Below, in pieces: positions 31,941 to 39,955 of a stretch of DNA of 47,374 nt. Under the pieces are notes generated by a model. It worked only from the letters and a program-made list of their open reading frames with translations, did no database searches and had not been told where the DNA came from. Numbering within the stretch: the stretch's first letter is position 1; the number at the start of each line of letters is the position of its first letter. The DNA is taken from NCBI GenBank assembly GCA_016219985.1, contig JACRJO010000038.1, positions 1 to 47,374 of the forward strand, given 5' to 3'. Origin of the DNA: Sphingobacteriales bacterium (lineage in GTDB: Bacteria > Bacteroidota > Bacteroidia > Chitinophagales > Chitinophagaceae). The translations under genes were made by a program, and so were the position numbers.

Positions 31941-33593
31941 TCAGATCCCGATCTTTTCATTCACCACTCCCCGTATCTCCTCTTCTAAAGCTATTGTTTT
32001 CTCCTCTATCTCCTTCCCTTTCCGGACAATTTCTGTTACAAAATCCTTATCGTCATACCCCGCCGCATTGATCCGTACATTCATAAAAGCGCCCAGCACG
32101 GCCGTCCTGGCACAGAGCGCGCCTACACCCGCATCGGAGACTGAGTTCGGGTTGCCGGTCACCGCCATGGCTTTGATGATCTCCATGCTGCTGAAGGAAG
32201 CCTGCATTACTTTATACGGGATCTCGATTGCGTACCGGGTGGCCTCCTGTATCGCCGCTTTCCGGGCCGCTTTTTCAGCCTCGGTGGATTTGGGCATTCC
32301 AAAAGCATCCATAATCCGGTTAAACGCTTTTGTATCCTCATCCACGAGTTTCACCAATTCCTGTTTTAACTGCTCCCCTTTCTCTGCCCAGTTACTGAAT
32401 TCCTCCCAGCGTTCATCCCATCCTTTTTTATGCGAAGAGAGATTCGCCACCATGGTGGCCAGGGATACCCCCAGGGCTCCCGCATAAGCAGCAATGGATC
32501 CGCCACCGGGGGCCGGGCTCTCACTCGCTGTTTCATCGGCAAAGTCGGTAAGTGTCATACTTACCAGCTTGCTGTCGGCGGTTTTACGCAGCATATATTC
32601 AATGATTCTTTCTTCCGGTTTGAAAGGTCCCAGTTCATCCAGTCCCATGGACTTCACCGCAATCCGGATCAGTTCTTTTTCTGAAACACCGGTGGAACGT
32701 TTTTGCTTGCGCAGGAAATATTTTCCGGCATCGGTCAGGGAATGCAAAGGCACCAGTCCCACCAATTCAGAACCCGTGACCCGGATGCCTCTTGCCTCCG
32801 CCTTTTTACAGACTTCGTCAAAAGCAATATGCAGGGCCGTGATGTTAATATTTGTGAGGTTCATGCTGATCTGCGCCACCCCATATTCTTCAATGAACCA
32901 GCCGATCGCTTTTACCGATTTCAGGCTGCCGGGTTTATTTACCTTCACCCCGTTCTCCACTACATTACGGCCCGCTTCCCGTACATCAAAGGCAATGGCA
33001 TTCGCTCTCCGCGTACTGGTGGTATTCAGGTTGACATTATAGGCCACCAGGAAATCCCGGGCGCCGATCACCGTACCGCCTCTTTTCGCATCAAATACAG
33101 CCGGACCGTAATCCGGTTTCCATTGCGGCTCTTTGATTTTTTTGAAGAAGCCTTCGTATTCCCCGGCGCGGATCAGGGAAAGATTGCTGCGGCTCTTATC
33201 GGGCTGGGCTGCTTCGTAGAGGTAAACGGGGAGCTGCAACTCTTCCCCCACCCGCCTGGCAAGCCGTTGTGCATAGTGCGCCGTTTCTTCCATACTGATC
33301 CCGGAGATGGGGATCAGCGGGCAAACATCCGTGGCGCCCATACGGGGATGTTCACCCTTGTGTTTGCTCATATCAATCAGTTCACCCGCTTTTTTTATGG
33401 CCCGGAATGCAGCTTCAATCACTGCTTCCGGCTGCCCTACAAAAGTCACGACTGTACGGTTCGTGGCTTTTCCCGGGTCCACATTCAGCAAGCGGACTCC
33501 TTCCACAGCTTCCACCTGGTCGGTGATCTGTTTGATCAGCGCTACGTCATTTCCTTCACTGAAATTGGGGACACATTCGATAATGGGCTGCAT
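31941..33593 (-). CDS. Bifunctional glutamate formimidoyltransferase / formimidoyl-THF cyclodeaminase
   Basis: 550 residues, the same domain order as mammalian FTCD. The formiminotransferase half (about 1-300) starts MQPIIECVPNFSEGND and carries HKGEHPRMGATD near 78-90; the cyclodeaminase half (about 340-545) carries ESPAPGGGSIAAYAGALG. It moves the formimidoyl group of formimidoylglutamate to tetrahydrofolate, then makes methenyl-THF and ammonia. The upstream region holds a TATCTTAG promoter-like box (33610-33617) and a 33-bp AT-rich palindrome (33626-33658), which suggests a dedicated regulator. hutG follows in the same direction. Confidence 0.95.
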   Translation of the reverse strand: MQPIIECVPNFSEGNDVALIKQITDQVEAVEGVRLLNVDPGKATNRTVVTFVGQPEAVIEAAFRAIKKAGELIDMSKHKGEHPRMGATDVCPLIPISGISMEETAHYAQRLARRVGEELQLPVYLYEAAQPDKSRSNLSLIRAGEYEGFFKKIKEPQWKPDYGPAVFDAKRGGTVIGARDFLVAYNVNLNTTSTRRANAIAFDVREAGRNVVENGVKVNKPGSLKSVKAIGWFIEEYGVAQISMNLTNINITALHIAFDEVCKKAEARGIRVTGSELVGLVPLHSLTDAGKYFLRKQKRSTGVSEKELIRIAVKSMGLDELGPFKPEERIIEYMLRKTADSKLVSMTLTDFADETASESPAPGGGSIAAYAGALGVSLATMVANLSSHKKGWDERWEEFSNWAEKGEQLKQELVKLVDEDTKAFNRIMDAFGMPKSTEAEKAARKAAIQEATRYAIEIPYKVMQASFSSMEIIKAMAVTGNPNSVSDAGVGALCARTAVLGAFMNVRINAAGYDDKDFVTEIVRKGKEIEEKTIALEEEIRGVVNEKIGI

Positions 33594-33609
33594 GCGTTTG
33601 ATTTGTATG

Positions 33610-33617
33610 CTAAGATA
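33610..33617 (-). promoter_or_regulatory. FTCD promoter-like -7 box (TATCTTAG)
   Basis: TATCTTAG is the TANNTTAG variant also found in the cassette repeats and upstream of hutI. It lies 16 bases upstream of the ATG. Confidence 0.4.
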
Positions 33618-33625
33618 TTGCTTGT

Positions 33626-33658
33626 AAACAAAATATTTATTTAATAAATGTTTTGTTT
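33626..33658. promoter_or_regulatory. AT-rich 33-bp palindrome, putative operator of the FTCD-hutG operon
   Basis: The arms AAACAAAATATTTATT and AATAAATGTTTTGTTT are complementary apart from one T/G position and the centre. It lies 8 bases upstream of the -7 box, over the -33 region, the right place for a dimeric repressor or activator. Confidence 0.55.
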
Positions 33659-33756
33659 ATTCCCCGGGACGGGCTGGTATGATGGGGCCGGCTGCAGTGC
33701 GGGTGGCAGCTTTGTTGCGACGCTCCGTTCGGGGTCCGGTTCGCTGCCCGGCTATT

Positions 33757-34818
33757 TTACGGGATAACCCCTTTTCTCTTTGCTGCTACGGGCCGGAAGG
33801 ACCAACTGCTTCTTTCCTTTTTCCGGACCGCGATCCACCAGGTGAAAAAAACGGTGGTCAGTACCGTGAATACAGTGATGCTCCAGTAGGGCAAAAAAGG
33901 ACTCAGGTCAATGAGCAGGTGATTGGGCTCCGACTGGTTGAACCCGAATAAAAGCGGCAACCGGTACCAGTAATAACAGGATACGGCTGCGGCAGCAAAG
34001 AGGCGGATGATCCTGTTCTGTTGCCCGGGAAATAACCGGGTCAGGAGCAGGTATAAAACAAAACTGCAGGCCGCCCCGGTTAGGGGAAGGCCATAAATAC
34101 TATCCAAATGTTTCCAGCCCTCAGCGCCAGTATATTCCGGTGTGCGGAACCATCCCCATATATAACCCGGGAAGGCGCCTGCGAGCAAAAACTCCGTTAT
34201 TTTAGTCACGGCTGACCGGTGGAGCAAAAATGGTTTGGTGACCGGGCTTGAATCCGGGCAGGGCACGGAACATTTCACGCAATCCGCACAGTGGGCATTG
34301 GTCAGGGTGAAGGCCACTCCTGAGCCGTATAATTTTTCGACCGGGTGAACCGGGCAGAGTCCGGAACACCAGGCGCTCTTCCGTTCAAACAGGATCCCGC
34401 CGGTAAATGCAATGGTCGCCAGCCCCATAATGAGAAGACCCGTGGCTATTCCGTCGTGGTTGAAAAGAATATGCCGCAGGGGTATGATCGCTAATAAAAG
34501 AATCAGTCCCGCCAGGTGTAAAAAAGGCTGAGCGCGGGCCGGTATTTTAAGGCCGCGGGAAATACCGAACCGGTCGGGCAACAGCGAGGTAGTGCCCAAC
34601 GGACAGATATTTCTCCAAATCCCGGTACAGAGGACCAATAAAGCAGGCGCCAGGGGGATCAGCCCGTTCCAGAATAAGCGGGTGCCCAGTCTTGGTTTAT
34701 AAAACAGGAGAATCAGCAATAAAATCCCAACCAGCCAGAACAGGAACTGAACTGTTCTCCAGGTCAGGAAGTCACCCCTGCGCCCGGGCAGGGAATTATG
34801 GGCGTAAACAGGCTGCAT
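33757..34818 (-). CDS. Polytopic membrane 4Fe-4S protein (NapH/NosR-like)
   Basis: 353 residues with about 7 hydrophobic helices. Cysteine motifs: ICPLG (Cys72), CSGLCPVHP (Cys151, Cys155) and a full ferredoxin-type CADCVKCSVPCP (Cys177, 180, 183, 187). This layout resembles the C-terminal part of NosR, NapH and RdxA/CcoG proteins, which pass electrons across or along the inner membrane. It lies 102 bases after the GMC oxidoreductase gene on the same strand, so it might link that enzyme to the quinone pool; this is inference. No nos or nap genes are nearby. Confidence 0.75.
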   Translation of the reverse strand: MQPVYAHNSLPGRRGDFLTWRTVQFLFWLVGILLLILLFYKPRLGTRLFWNGLIPLAPALLVLCTGIWRNICPLGTTSLLPDRFGISRGLKIPARAQPFLHLAGLILLLAIIPLRHILFNHDGIATGLLIMGLATIAFTGGILFERKSAWCSGLCPVHPVEKLYGSGVAFTLTNAHCADCVKCSVPCPDSSPVTKPFLLHRSAVTKITEFLLAGAFPGYIWGWFRTPEYTGAEGWKHLDSIYGLPLTGAACSFVLYLLLTRLFPGQQNRIIRLFAAAAVSCYYWYRLPLLFGFNQSEPNHLLIDLSPFLPYWSITVFTVLTTVFFTWWIAVRKKERSSWSFRPVAAKRKGVIP

Positions 34819-34920
34819 ATAAGTTGTTCAAACTACCCGTAAAGCCGGTAGCTGCTGAATGAGAAAAATCAGGGTCTCCTATGATTTTAACAACCGGAAT
34901 TTTCATAAGGAAGATTTTGT

Positions 34921-36627
34921 TCAGCGGCTTCCTTTCTTCAGTTCTTTTACCGCGTAATCGCAGGCCCGGGCTGTCAGGGCCATATAGGTCAGGGACGGAT
35001 TCTGGCAGGGGGAAGACGCCATACAGGATCCGTCCGTGACGAACAGGTTGCTGATATCATGCGACTGGTTCCATTTGTTTAAAACGGATGTCCCCGGATC
35101 ATTGCCCATACGGGCGGTGCCCATTTCATGGATCACGGTGCCGGGATTCATGCCATAATCATAGGGATGTACCCAGTCGAGATTGGCTGCTTCCAGCATT
35201 TCCACTGCTGATTGCTGCATATCCTTCCGCATGCGGGCCTCATTCTCCCCGTACTCCATCGATATAACGGGAAGGGGTATCCCCCATTTATCTTTTTTCT
35301 CCTGGCTCAGTTTTATGGTATTGCGGAATGAGGGCAGGGTTTCGCCGTATCCTTCAAAATAAACAATCCAGTCGCCGGGATGTGTCAGGTCTTCTTTCCA
35401 TTCAGCGCCAATACCGGCTTTCTGATAGCCCCGGGTCCAGTCGCTGCGGCTGGTGTAGTTCTCATAGCCAAAACCACGGAGATAGGCCTGGTCGTTTTGC
35501 TGCAGGTTCCGGAAACGGGGTACATATACGCTGGCCGGCCGTTGCCCGTAATAGAAATGGTCCTTCAGCCCGCTGTAGCCGCCAATTGCGCCGGTCCCCG
35601 CATGATGGTCCATCAGGTAGTGTCCTAGTACGCCGCTGGAATTGGCCATACCGTCCGGGAATTCGGGGGTGACTGATTGCAGCAGGATCTGCGTGCTGCC
35701 AATGGTGGAGGCGTTCAGGAAAATGAGTCTGGCAAAAAATTCAATCACCTCTTTTGTTTCTGTATCGATGATCCGGACGCCTTTCAGTTTACGGGAGTGG
35801 TTGTCATAGATCAGCTCCTTCACGATGGAAAACGGGCGCAGGGTCAGGTTGCCGGTCCTGGCGGCATCCGGCAGTGCGGCGGAATTGCTGGAGTAAGGAG
35901 CTCCATAAACACAACCCCGGTAACACAGGTTACGGGAATGGCAGCGGCCGCGACCGTTATGGTCTTTGGTCAGTATGGCCATGCGCCCGATAATAAGGTC
36001 CCGTTCAGGAAAATTTTTCTTCAGCCGTTCCCGGATATGTTTTTCAAAAACGTTCATTTCAAAGGGCGGGAGAAAATTCCCGTCCGGGAGTTGCGGGATC
36101 CCGTCCCGGTTGCCGCTGATGCCCACATACGATTCAATATAATCGTACCAGGGAGCAAGGTCTTTGTAACGGATTGGCCAGTCCGTACCCACGCCGTCTT
36201 TCCGGTTGGCTTCAAAATCAAGGTCACTGTAACGGTAACAGTGTTTGGACCATAAGAGCGAGCGGCCGCCCAATTGGTAGCCACGGTGCCAGGTAAAGGG
36301 TTTCTCCTGGATATAGGGATGATCACTGTCCTTTACCAGGAAATGTTTGCTGTCCTGCCCGAACAGGTAAATGGACTTCTGCACCTCGTAATCTTTTTCT
36401 TCTTCCAGGGGCACGATATTACGCAGGGGAAGATCCCAGGGATCGGTCAGCGCGGTGGGATAATCTTTCACATGCTCCACCATCCGTCCTCTTTCCAGTA
36501 CCAGTACTTTTAACCCCTTTCCGGTCAGTTCTTTGGCAGCGATCCCCCCGGTAATACCGGAGCCGATCACGATGGCATCATAGCTGTTTCCTTTTTCCGC
36601 TTTACCGAGTATATTGAATCCGGGCAT
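34921..36627 (-). CDS. GMC-family FAD oxidoreductase (gluconate/sugar dehydrogenase type)
   Basis: 568 residues. The FAD-binding GSGITGG at 22-28 is followed by the acidic VLERG. The GMC C-terminal domain has GTARMGNDP and SCMASSPCQNPSLTYMALT, the usual substrate-site end. It likely oxidises a sugar, aldonate or polyol; the substrate is not visible. The gene lies 8 bases after the small-subunit-like gene (36636-37181), so they form one unit, as in gluconate 2-dehydrogenase. The cytochrome c subunit that usually completes that complex is absent. It has no signal peptide of its own, so export with the Tat-carrying partner is possible. Confidence 0.88.
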   Translation of the reverse strand: MPGFNILGKAEKGNSYDAIVIGSGITGGIAAKELTGKGLKVLVLERGRMVEHVKDYPTALTDPWDLPLRNIVPLEEEKDYEVQKSIYLFGQDSKHFLVKDSDHPYIQEKPFTWHRGYQLGGRSLLWSKHCYRYSDLDFEANRKDGVGTDWPIRYKDLAPWYDYIESYVGISGNRDGIPQLPDGNFLPPFEMNVFEKHIRERLKKNFPERDLIIGRMAILTKDHNGRGRCHSRNLCYRGCVYGAPYSSNSAALPDAARTGNLTLRPFSIVKELIYDNHSRKLKGVRIIDTETKEVIEFFARLIFLNASTIGSTQILLQSVTPEFPDGMANSSGVLGHYLMDHHAGTGAIGGYSGLKDHFYYGQRPASVYVPRFRNLQQNDQAYLRGFGYENYTSRSDWTRGYQKAGIGAEWKEDLTHPGDWIVYFEGYGETLPSFRNTIKLSQEKKDKWGIPLPVISMEYGENEARMRKDMQQSAVEMLEAANLDWVHPYDYGMNPGTVIHEMGTARMGNDPGTSVLNKWNQSHDISNLFVTDGSCMASSPCQNPSLTYMALTARACDYAVKELKKGSR

Positions 36628-36635
36628 GGGGCCAG

Positions 36636-37181
36636 TTAATAATGAAGAAAAGTTTTTCCATAATTGAGCGTGGTTTCATCCGCCGGTATATCCCCTTTAT
36701 ATTCATCGGGAAATTTTACATAGCTGGAAGCCCGGGTGGTTCCTTCCTGTGAAGTGAAATAGCCGATCAGTATATATTGCTTCAGGGTCCTGAACCAGGC
36801 ATGGGCCTCTTTCTTCCCATAGGCGGATTCATCCAGTTCTCTTATCAGTTGTATCTTATCCGGGGCTTTCTCAAAAGCCGGGGCCAGTTCTTTCAGGCCT
36901 TCCCGGATATGGGTTTGCTGCTCCGCGGTCATGCACTGATGAAAGACCTGGTCAAGGAATACCTGGGTATTAACAGCAGATGCGGCGGCTGTACGGGTGG
37001 CGGGCAGGATAATATCGGCCAGTTCCGTAACGAGGCGGTATTCATCGCGGGTAAAAAAGACGGGCGCATAATGGCTCATGTCCTTTCCCGCACAGCTTTT
37101 AAGGAATACAGCCAGCACGGAAGGAAATACGGCATGCCCGGTCAGCAATCCCATGGATTTTATAAGGTCTCTCCTGTTCAT
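36636..37181 (-). CDS. Gluconate 2-dehydrogenase subunit 3-like protein with Tat signal
   Basis: 181 residues from the chosen ATG 37181. The N-terminus MNRRDLIKSMGLLTG is a twin-arginine type signal with a following hydrophobic stretch and a Cys (LKSC) near 32. The remainder (DIILPATRTAAASAVNTQVFLDQVF) matches the subunit 3 family, which partners GMC flavoproteins and probably carries them through the Tat system. An in-frame ATG at 37241 would add 20 residues, but a TAGATTTG promoter box (37215-37222) lies inside that extension, so the shorter start is preferred. Confidence 0.83.
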   Translation of the reverse strand: MNRRDLIKSMGLLTGHAVFPSVLAVFLKSCAGKDMSHYAPVFFTRDEYRLVTELADIILPATRTAAASAVNTQVFLDQVFHQCMTAEQQTHIREGLKELAPAFEKAPDKIQLIRELDESAYGKKEAHAWFRTLKQYILIGYFTSQEGTTRASSYVKFPDEYKGDIPADETTLNYGKTFLHY

Positions 37182-37214
37182 AAAAAAATCCAGACAGTTT
37201 GTAAATAAACGGGG

Positions 37215-37222
37215 CAAATCTA
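37215..37222 (-). promoter_or_regulatory. -7 box of the GMC operon (TAGATTTG)
   Basis: Exact TAnnTTTG match on the minus strand, 33 bases upstream of ATG 37181. The nested palindrome begins 4 bases further upstream and covers the -33 position. Confidence 0.6.
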
Positions 37223-37226
37223 AGTT

Positions 37227-37339
37227 ATACCGACGAGACATTAAAAATGCCTTTATTAGCTGGCGCCAATGTCTGTCGGTATTATACCGACAGACATTAG
37301 CACCGGCCGATCCATGTAATTTTAATGTCTCGTCGGTAT
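37227..37339. repeat. Nested palindrome of four ATACCGAC-GACATT sites
   Basis: The outer arms ATACCGACGAGACATTAAAA (37227-37246) and its exact 20-bp reverse complement (37320-37339) enclose a perfect inner palindrome: AATGTCTGTCGGTAT (37268-37282), one T, then ATACCGACAGACATT (37284-37298). The inner and outer sites differ by one missing base. The block sits directly upstream of the GMC operon -7 box. It could be a multi-site operator or a miniature mobile element; no target duplication or transposase is seen. Confidence 0.9.
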
Positions 37340-37445
37340 TATTCGGCCGTAACCTGTTCCCGGATCCCTTTATTCATGCAGCAGTTTACTGTAATGCCCC
37401 GGCTGGTATACATGTTACCGCATTGATGCAACAGAATTGGAGGGA

Positions 37446-39533
37446 TCAGGTCCCGTTTTCTTCCGTGCTATTTGCAGGGGATGCTGACGGAGATTTTTGC
37501 GGGGCGGCTTTGCGTTCAGGAAGGAAAAAATTCCGCGGATGACGGACCAGGTACCTGCCGATCGTATGGAGTAACCGGGGGTATTGAGAAAGGCGGATTC
37601 CGCGTGATTTAACTGCAACTGTAAAGGCCAGTGCAAAACTGACAAGGAAATTAAAAAAGCCAATACCCAGTACACCGGCGAAGACAGCCATCATAAAGAA
37701 AGTTGTTACCTGGTCCATACCCGTTCCATACAAACCTATGGAGACATTTCCGGATGCGATCGTGATATGCCGGATATCGAAAGGAATACCCACTATCTTT
37801 CCGACTACCCCGGAAAAACCAAGGAAGAAGCCCAGGGCAATACTGCCCATTAAAGCGCCGATATGTTTTTCCACATAGTCCGCGAGACGGGTCAGCCGCT
37901 TTTGAGACATGGATACTTTCAATACCGGATGCCGGATCAGCCGCTCCCGGATCTGGCCGTACCGGATTTTGTTTTGCCAATAACCGGCAATGATGCCGCT
38001 GATAAATAAAAAGAACCCTGTAAAGCAGGCGTAGAGCAGGGCCGGACTTCGCCAGGGGTGCTGGTCTTTAAGCATTTTAAAGGCAGCTTCCCCATTAACT
38101 ATTTTGTGACCTGTCAACTGGTGATAGCCCCAGGCAAGCAGGAAAGTCAGCGGGAATACAACCACCAGGTTCCCGAAGAAAGAAGCGATCTGGCTACGGG
38201 ATACTTTGGCCACCGTGGCAGCCAGGTTTTCCAGGTCTGGCTCACCCTCCATTTTTTTTGTATCCAGTGAACCGGCTACTGCGCTGGCGGTAAAGGCCGG
38301 TTGCTTGGTGGCCAGGGTGGACTTGGTTTCTTCAATTAAAATAAAGCCGGCACTGTAGTTAACGCTATAGAGAAAGCCCAGCGGGAAAGGCGCCAGTTTT
38401 AATTTTCCGACCAGGTTCTTTAGAATAGCCGTAAAGGAAATAATAAATCCACCCCACATGGCCGACCGGATCATTTTAAAAAATCCGGCCCTGGTTTCTG
38501 TAATATACGTATGTCCTTTGTCGCCTTTGTGTTCAGCGATCTGGTAAGCGAGATAGCCCAGTCCCTGGGAAAGAAATTCCCGGATACTGTTTTTTCGTTT
38601 TTCGTTGCGGACCAGCAAAAGAAACAGGTCGGTAAAGCGGCCGGTATCAAACCGGTTATCCGCATCCAGTACATCGGCGATCAGCAGCATCCGTTGCAGG
38701 CAGTTGCTCAGGATAAGCATCAGGTATGTTTGCTGGATACTGGCCCCTTTTTCAGCATGGCTGTCGCGGATATAATTCAGCAGCATATAACAGTCTTCTA
38801 TACACTCCTTAACGGCAGTGCTGATGTTGCTTATCTTTTCGGCTGAGTGGTTATCCGTCAGTATTAACTCCAGTTCATGTACCAGGTAATTCTGCCGGAC
38901 AAAAGCCGTATGGTGATTACGTTCCGTTTCCGGCAGGTAATTCAAAACCTCCCGTTCCAGTCCCAGTTGCGCGACCTGGAAGGATAGGATTTTAAGCGAA
39001 TTCAGCAGTTCATTTTTGATCCGGTGGGCATGGATACTGAAACTGAATCCCAGGGTTTCAAAAAAACCGATCCACGCAGTACGCGAAATACTTTCCACCC
39101 ACTGGTAATCATCTTTACGAAAGAAGATACTGTTGATTACATAAAGAAAGTCCGTTTCCTCCTGCAATTCCGGGATCAGCTTATGTTTTAAACGGTTGGC
39201 CAGTTCCTGCCAGAAACCCCTTGATAAAGGAATGCCGCTTTCCGTAATTGCTGCCGTAAGTTTTGTCTGAAGCAATTGGGATAACAGGGCCTGTTGCAAA
39301 TTGGCCAGCAGTGAAGGATGGAGTTTCAGTTGTCCGGTCGCCAGCCGGAGATTGGATTCTGCATTCTTTTTTTTCCGGCTGATGCCCGGCCGGATCTCCG
39401 TGAAAAAAGAGACCAGGAATGAAAGCCCGGACGACCGGTCTTCCGCCTCAATCGTCTCCCCGCGGAGCAGCACTGTTTCAATAAAACCGGGACTTTTTTT
39501 ACGTAACCTGAACATGTTCCGAATATACAACAT
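37446..39533 (-). CDS. PF10136 'site-specific recombinase' family membrane protein
   Basis: 695 residues. The N-terminal half is soluble and helical; the C-terminal half (about 345-660) has several hydrophobic helices and the family segment FLYSVNYSAGFILIEE, then TLATKQPAFTASAVAGSLD. These match the Gcr-type family that databases call site-specific recombinase. A multi-span membrane protein is an unlikely recombinase, so the name should not be taken as function. In-frame starts are at 39533 and ATG 39515 (MFRLRKK); the second is as good. It lies upstream of the nested palindrome, with no recombination substrate gene nearby. Confidence 0.75.
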   Translation of the reverse strand: MLYIRNMFRLRKKSPGFIETVLLRGETIEAEDRSSGLSFLVSFFTEIRPGISRKKKNAESNLRLATGQLKLHPSLLANLQQALLSQLLQTKLTAAITESGIPLSRGFWQELANRLKHKLIPELQEETDFLYVINSIFFRKDDYQWVESISRTAWIGFFETLGFSFSIHAHRIKNELLNSLKILSFQVAQLGLEREVLNYLPETERNHHTAFVRQNYLVHELELILTDNHSAEKISNISTAVKECIEDCYMLLNYIRDSHAEKGASIQQTYLMLILSNCLQRMLLIADVLDADNRFDTGRFTDLFLLLVRNEKRKNSIREFLSQGLGYLAYQIAEHKGDKGHTYITETRAGFFKMIRSAMWGGFIISFTAILKNLVGKLKLAPFPLGFLYSVNYSAGFILIEETKSTLATKQPAFTASAVAGSLDTKKMEGEPDLENLAATVAKVSRSQIASFFGNLVVVFPLTFLLAWGYHQLTGHKIVNGEAAFKMLKDQHPWRSPALLYACFTGFFLFISGIIAGYWQNKIRYGQIRERLIRHPVLKVSMSQKRLTRLADYVEKHIGALMGSIALGFFLGFSGVVGKIVGIPFDIRHITIASGNVSIGLYGTGMDQVTTFFMMAVFAGVLGIGFFNFLVSFALAFTVAVKSRGIRLSQYPRLLHTIGRYLVRHPRNFFLPERKAAPQKSPSASPANSTEENGT

Positions 39534-39560
39534 GCAGGTTGTATCTATGTGAACTGTGGA

Positions 39561-39955
39561 TTAATTCATCAGCCTTACCACGGTTCCGCTGACCATTGTG
39601 CCGTCTTTACAGGTACACTCGTACGAATAACTACTATTTGCAGTGCTGATGATCCGGTAGCTGCGATATGTCCGGTTCCATTTACGGTGCCTGCGGTCGC
39701 TCGACCAGGTCTGCGTCAGCCGGTATTCACAGTCATTAAGCCAGGTGATTTTATATTTAGCAACCATGCCATTGCTTTTGTTGCGTTCTGCCTGGCGATG
39801 CCTGGTCCGTTTCAGTTCCCAGGTAATACCCGCCGTGTCGGTAAATAAAAAATCACCCGTCCGGAAGGAACGGCAATCCGGCGCTGCCGGCTGGGCCTGA
39901 CTTTCCGGGTGCAAAAAATGAAAAAAGAGAACAGGGTGACGATGGGTTGCTTCAT
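39561..39955 (-). pseudogene. Frameshifted small exported protein coupled to hutI
   Basis: The natural start is ATG 39955, which overlaps the hutI stop as ATGA. It begins a signal peptide (MKQPIVTLFSFFIF) that is out of frame with the main reading frame ending at 39561. Adding one T to the six-T run (A6 on the plus strand at 39913-39918) joins them into 131 residues, with FLHPESQAQ as a good cleavage site. The body (CRSFRTGDF, ITWLNDCEYRLTQTW) resembles a common Bacteroidota exported family starting C-x-x-F-R-T-G. It is a real frameshift, a sequencing error at a homopolymer, or a slippage switch. The stand-alone downstream frame has only a TTG start. Confidence 0.75.

Noticed and set aside
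30766..33644. Long plus-strand open frames opposite hutG and FTCD
   Set aside because: Both opposite-strand genes are certain by motif; the frames have no recognisable start context or domains.
37446..39533. Gene considered as evidence of a mobile element
   Set aside because: Despite the database name, the protein is a multi-span membrane protein with no visible integrase motif and no flanking element ends.
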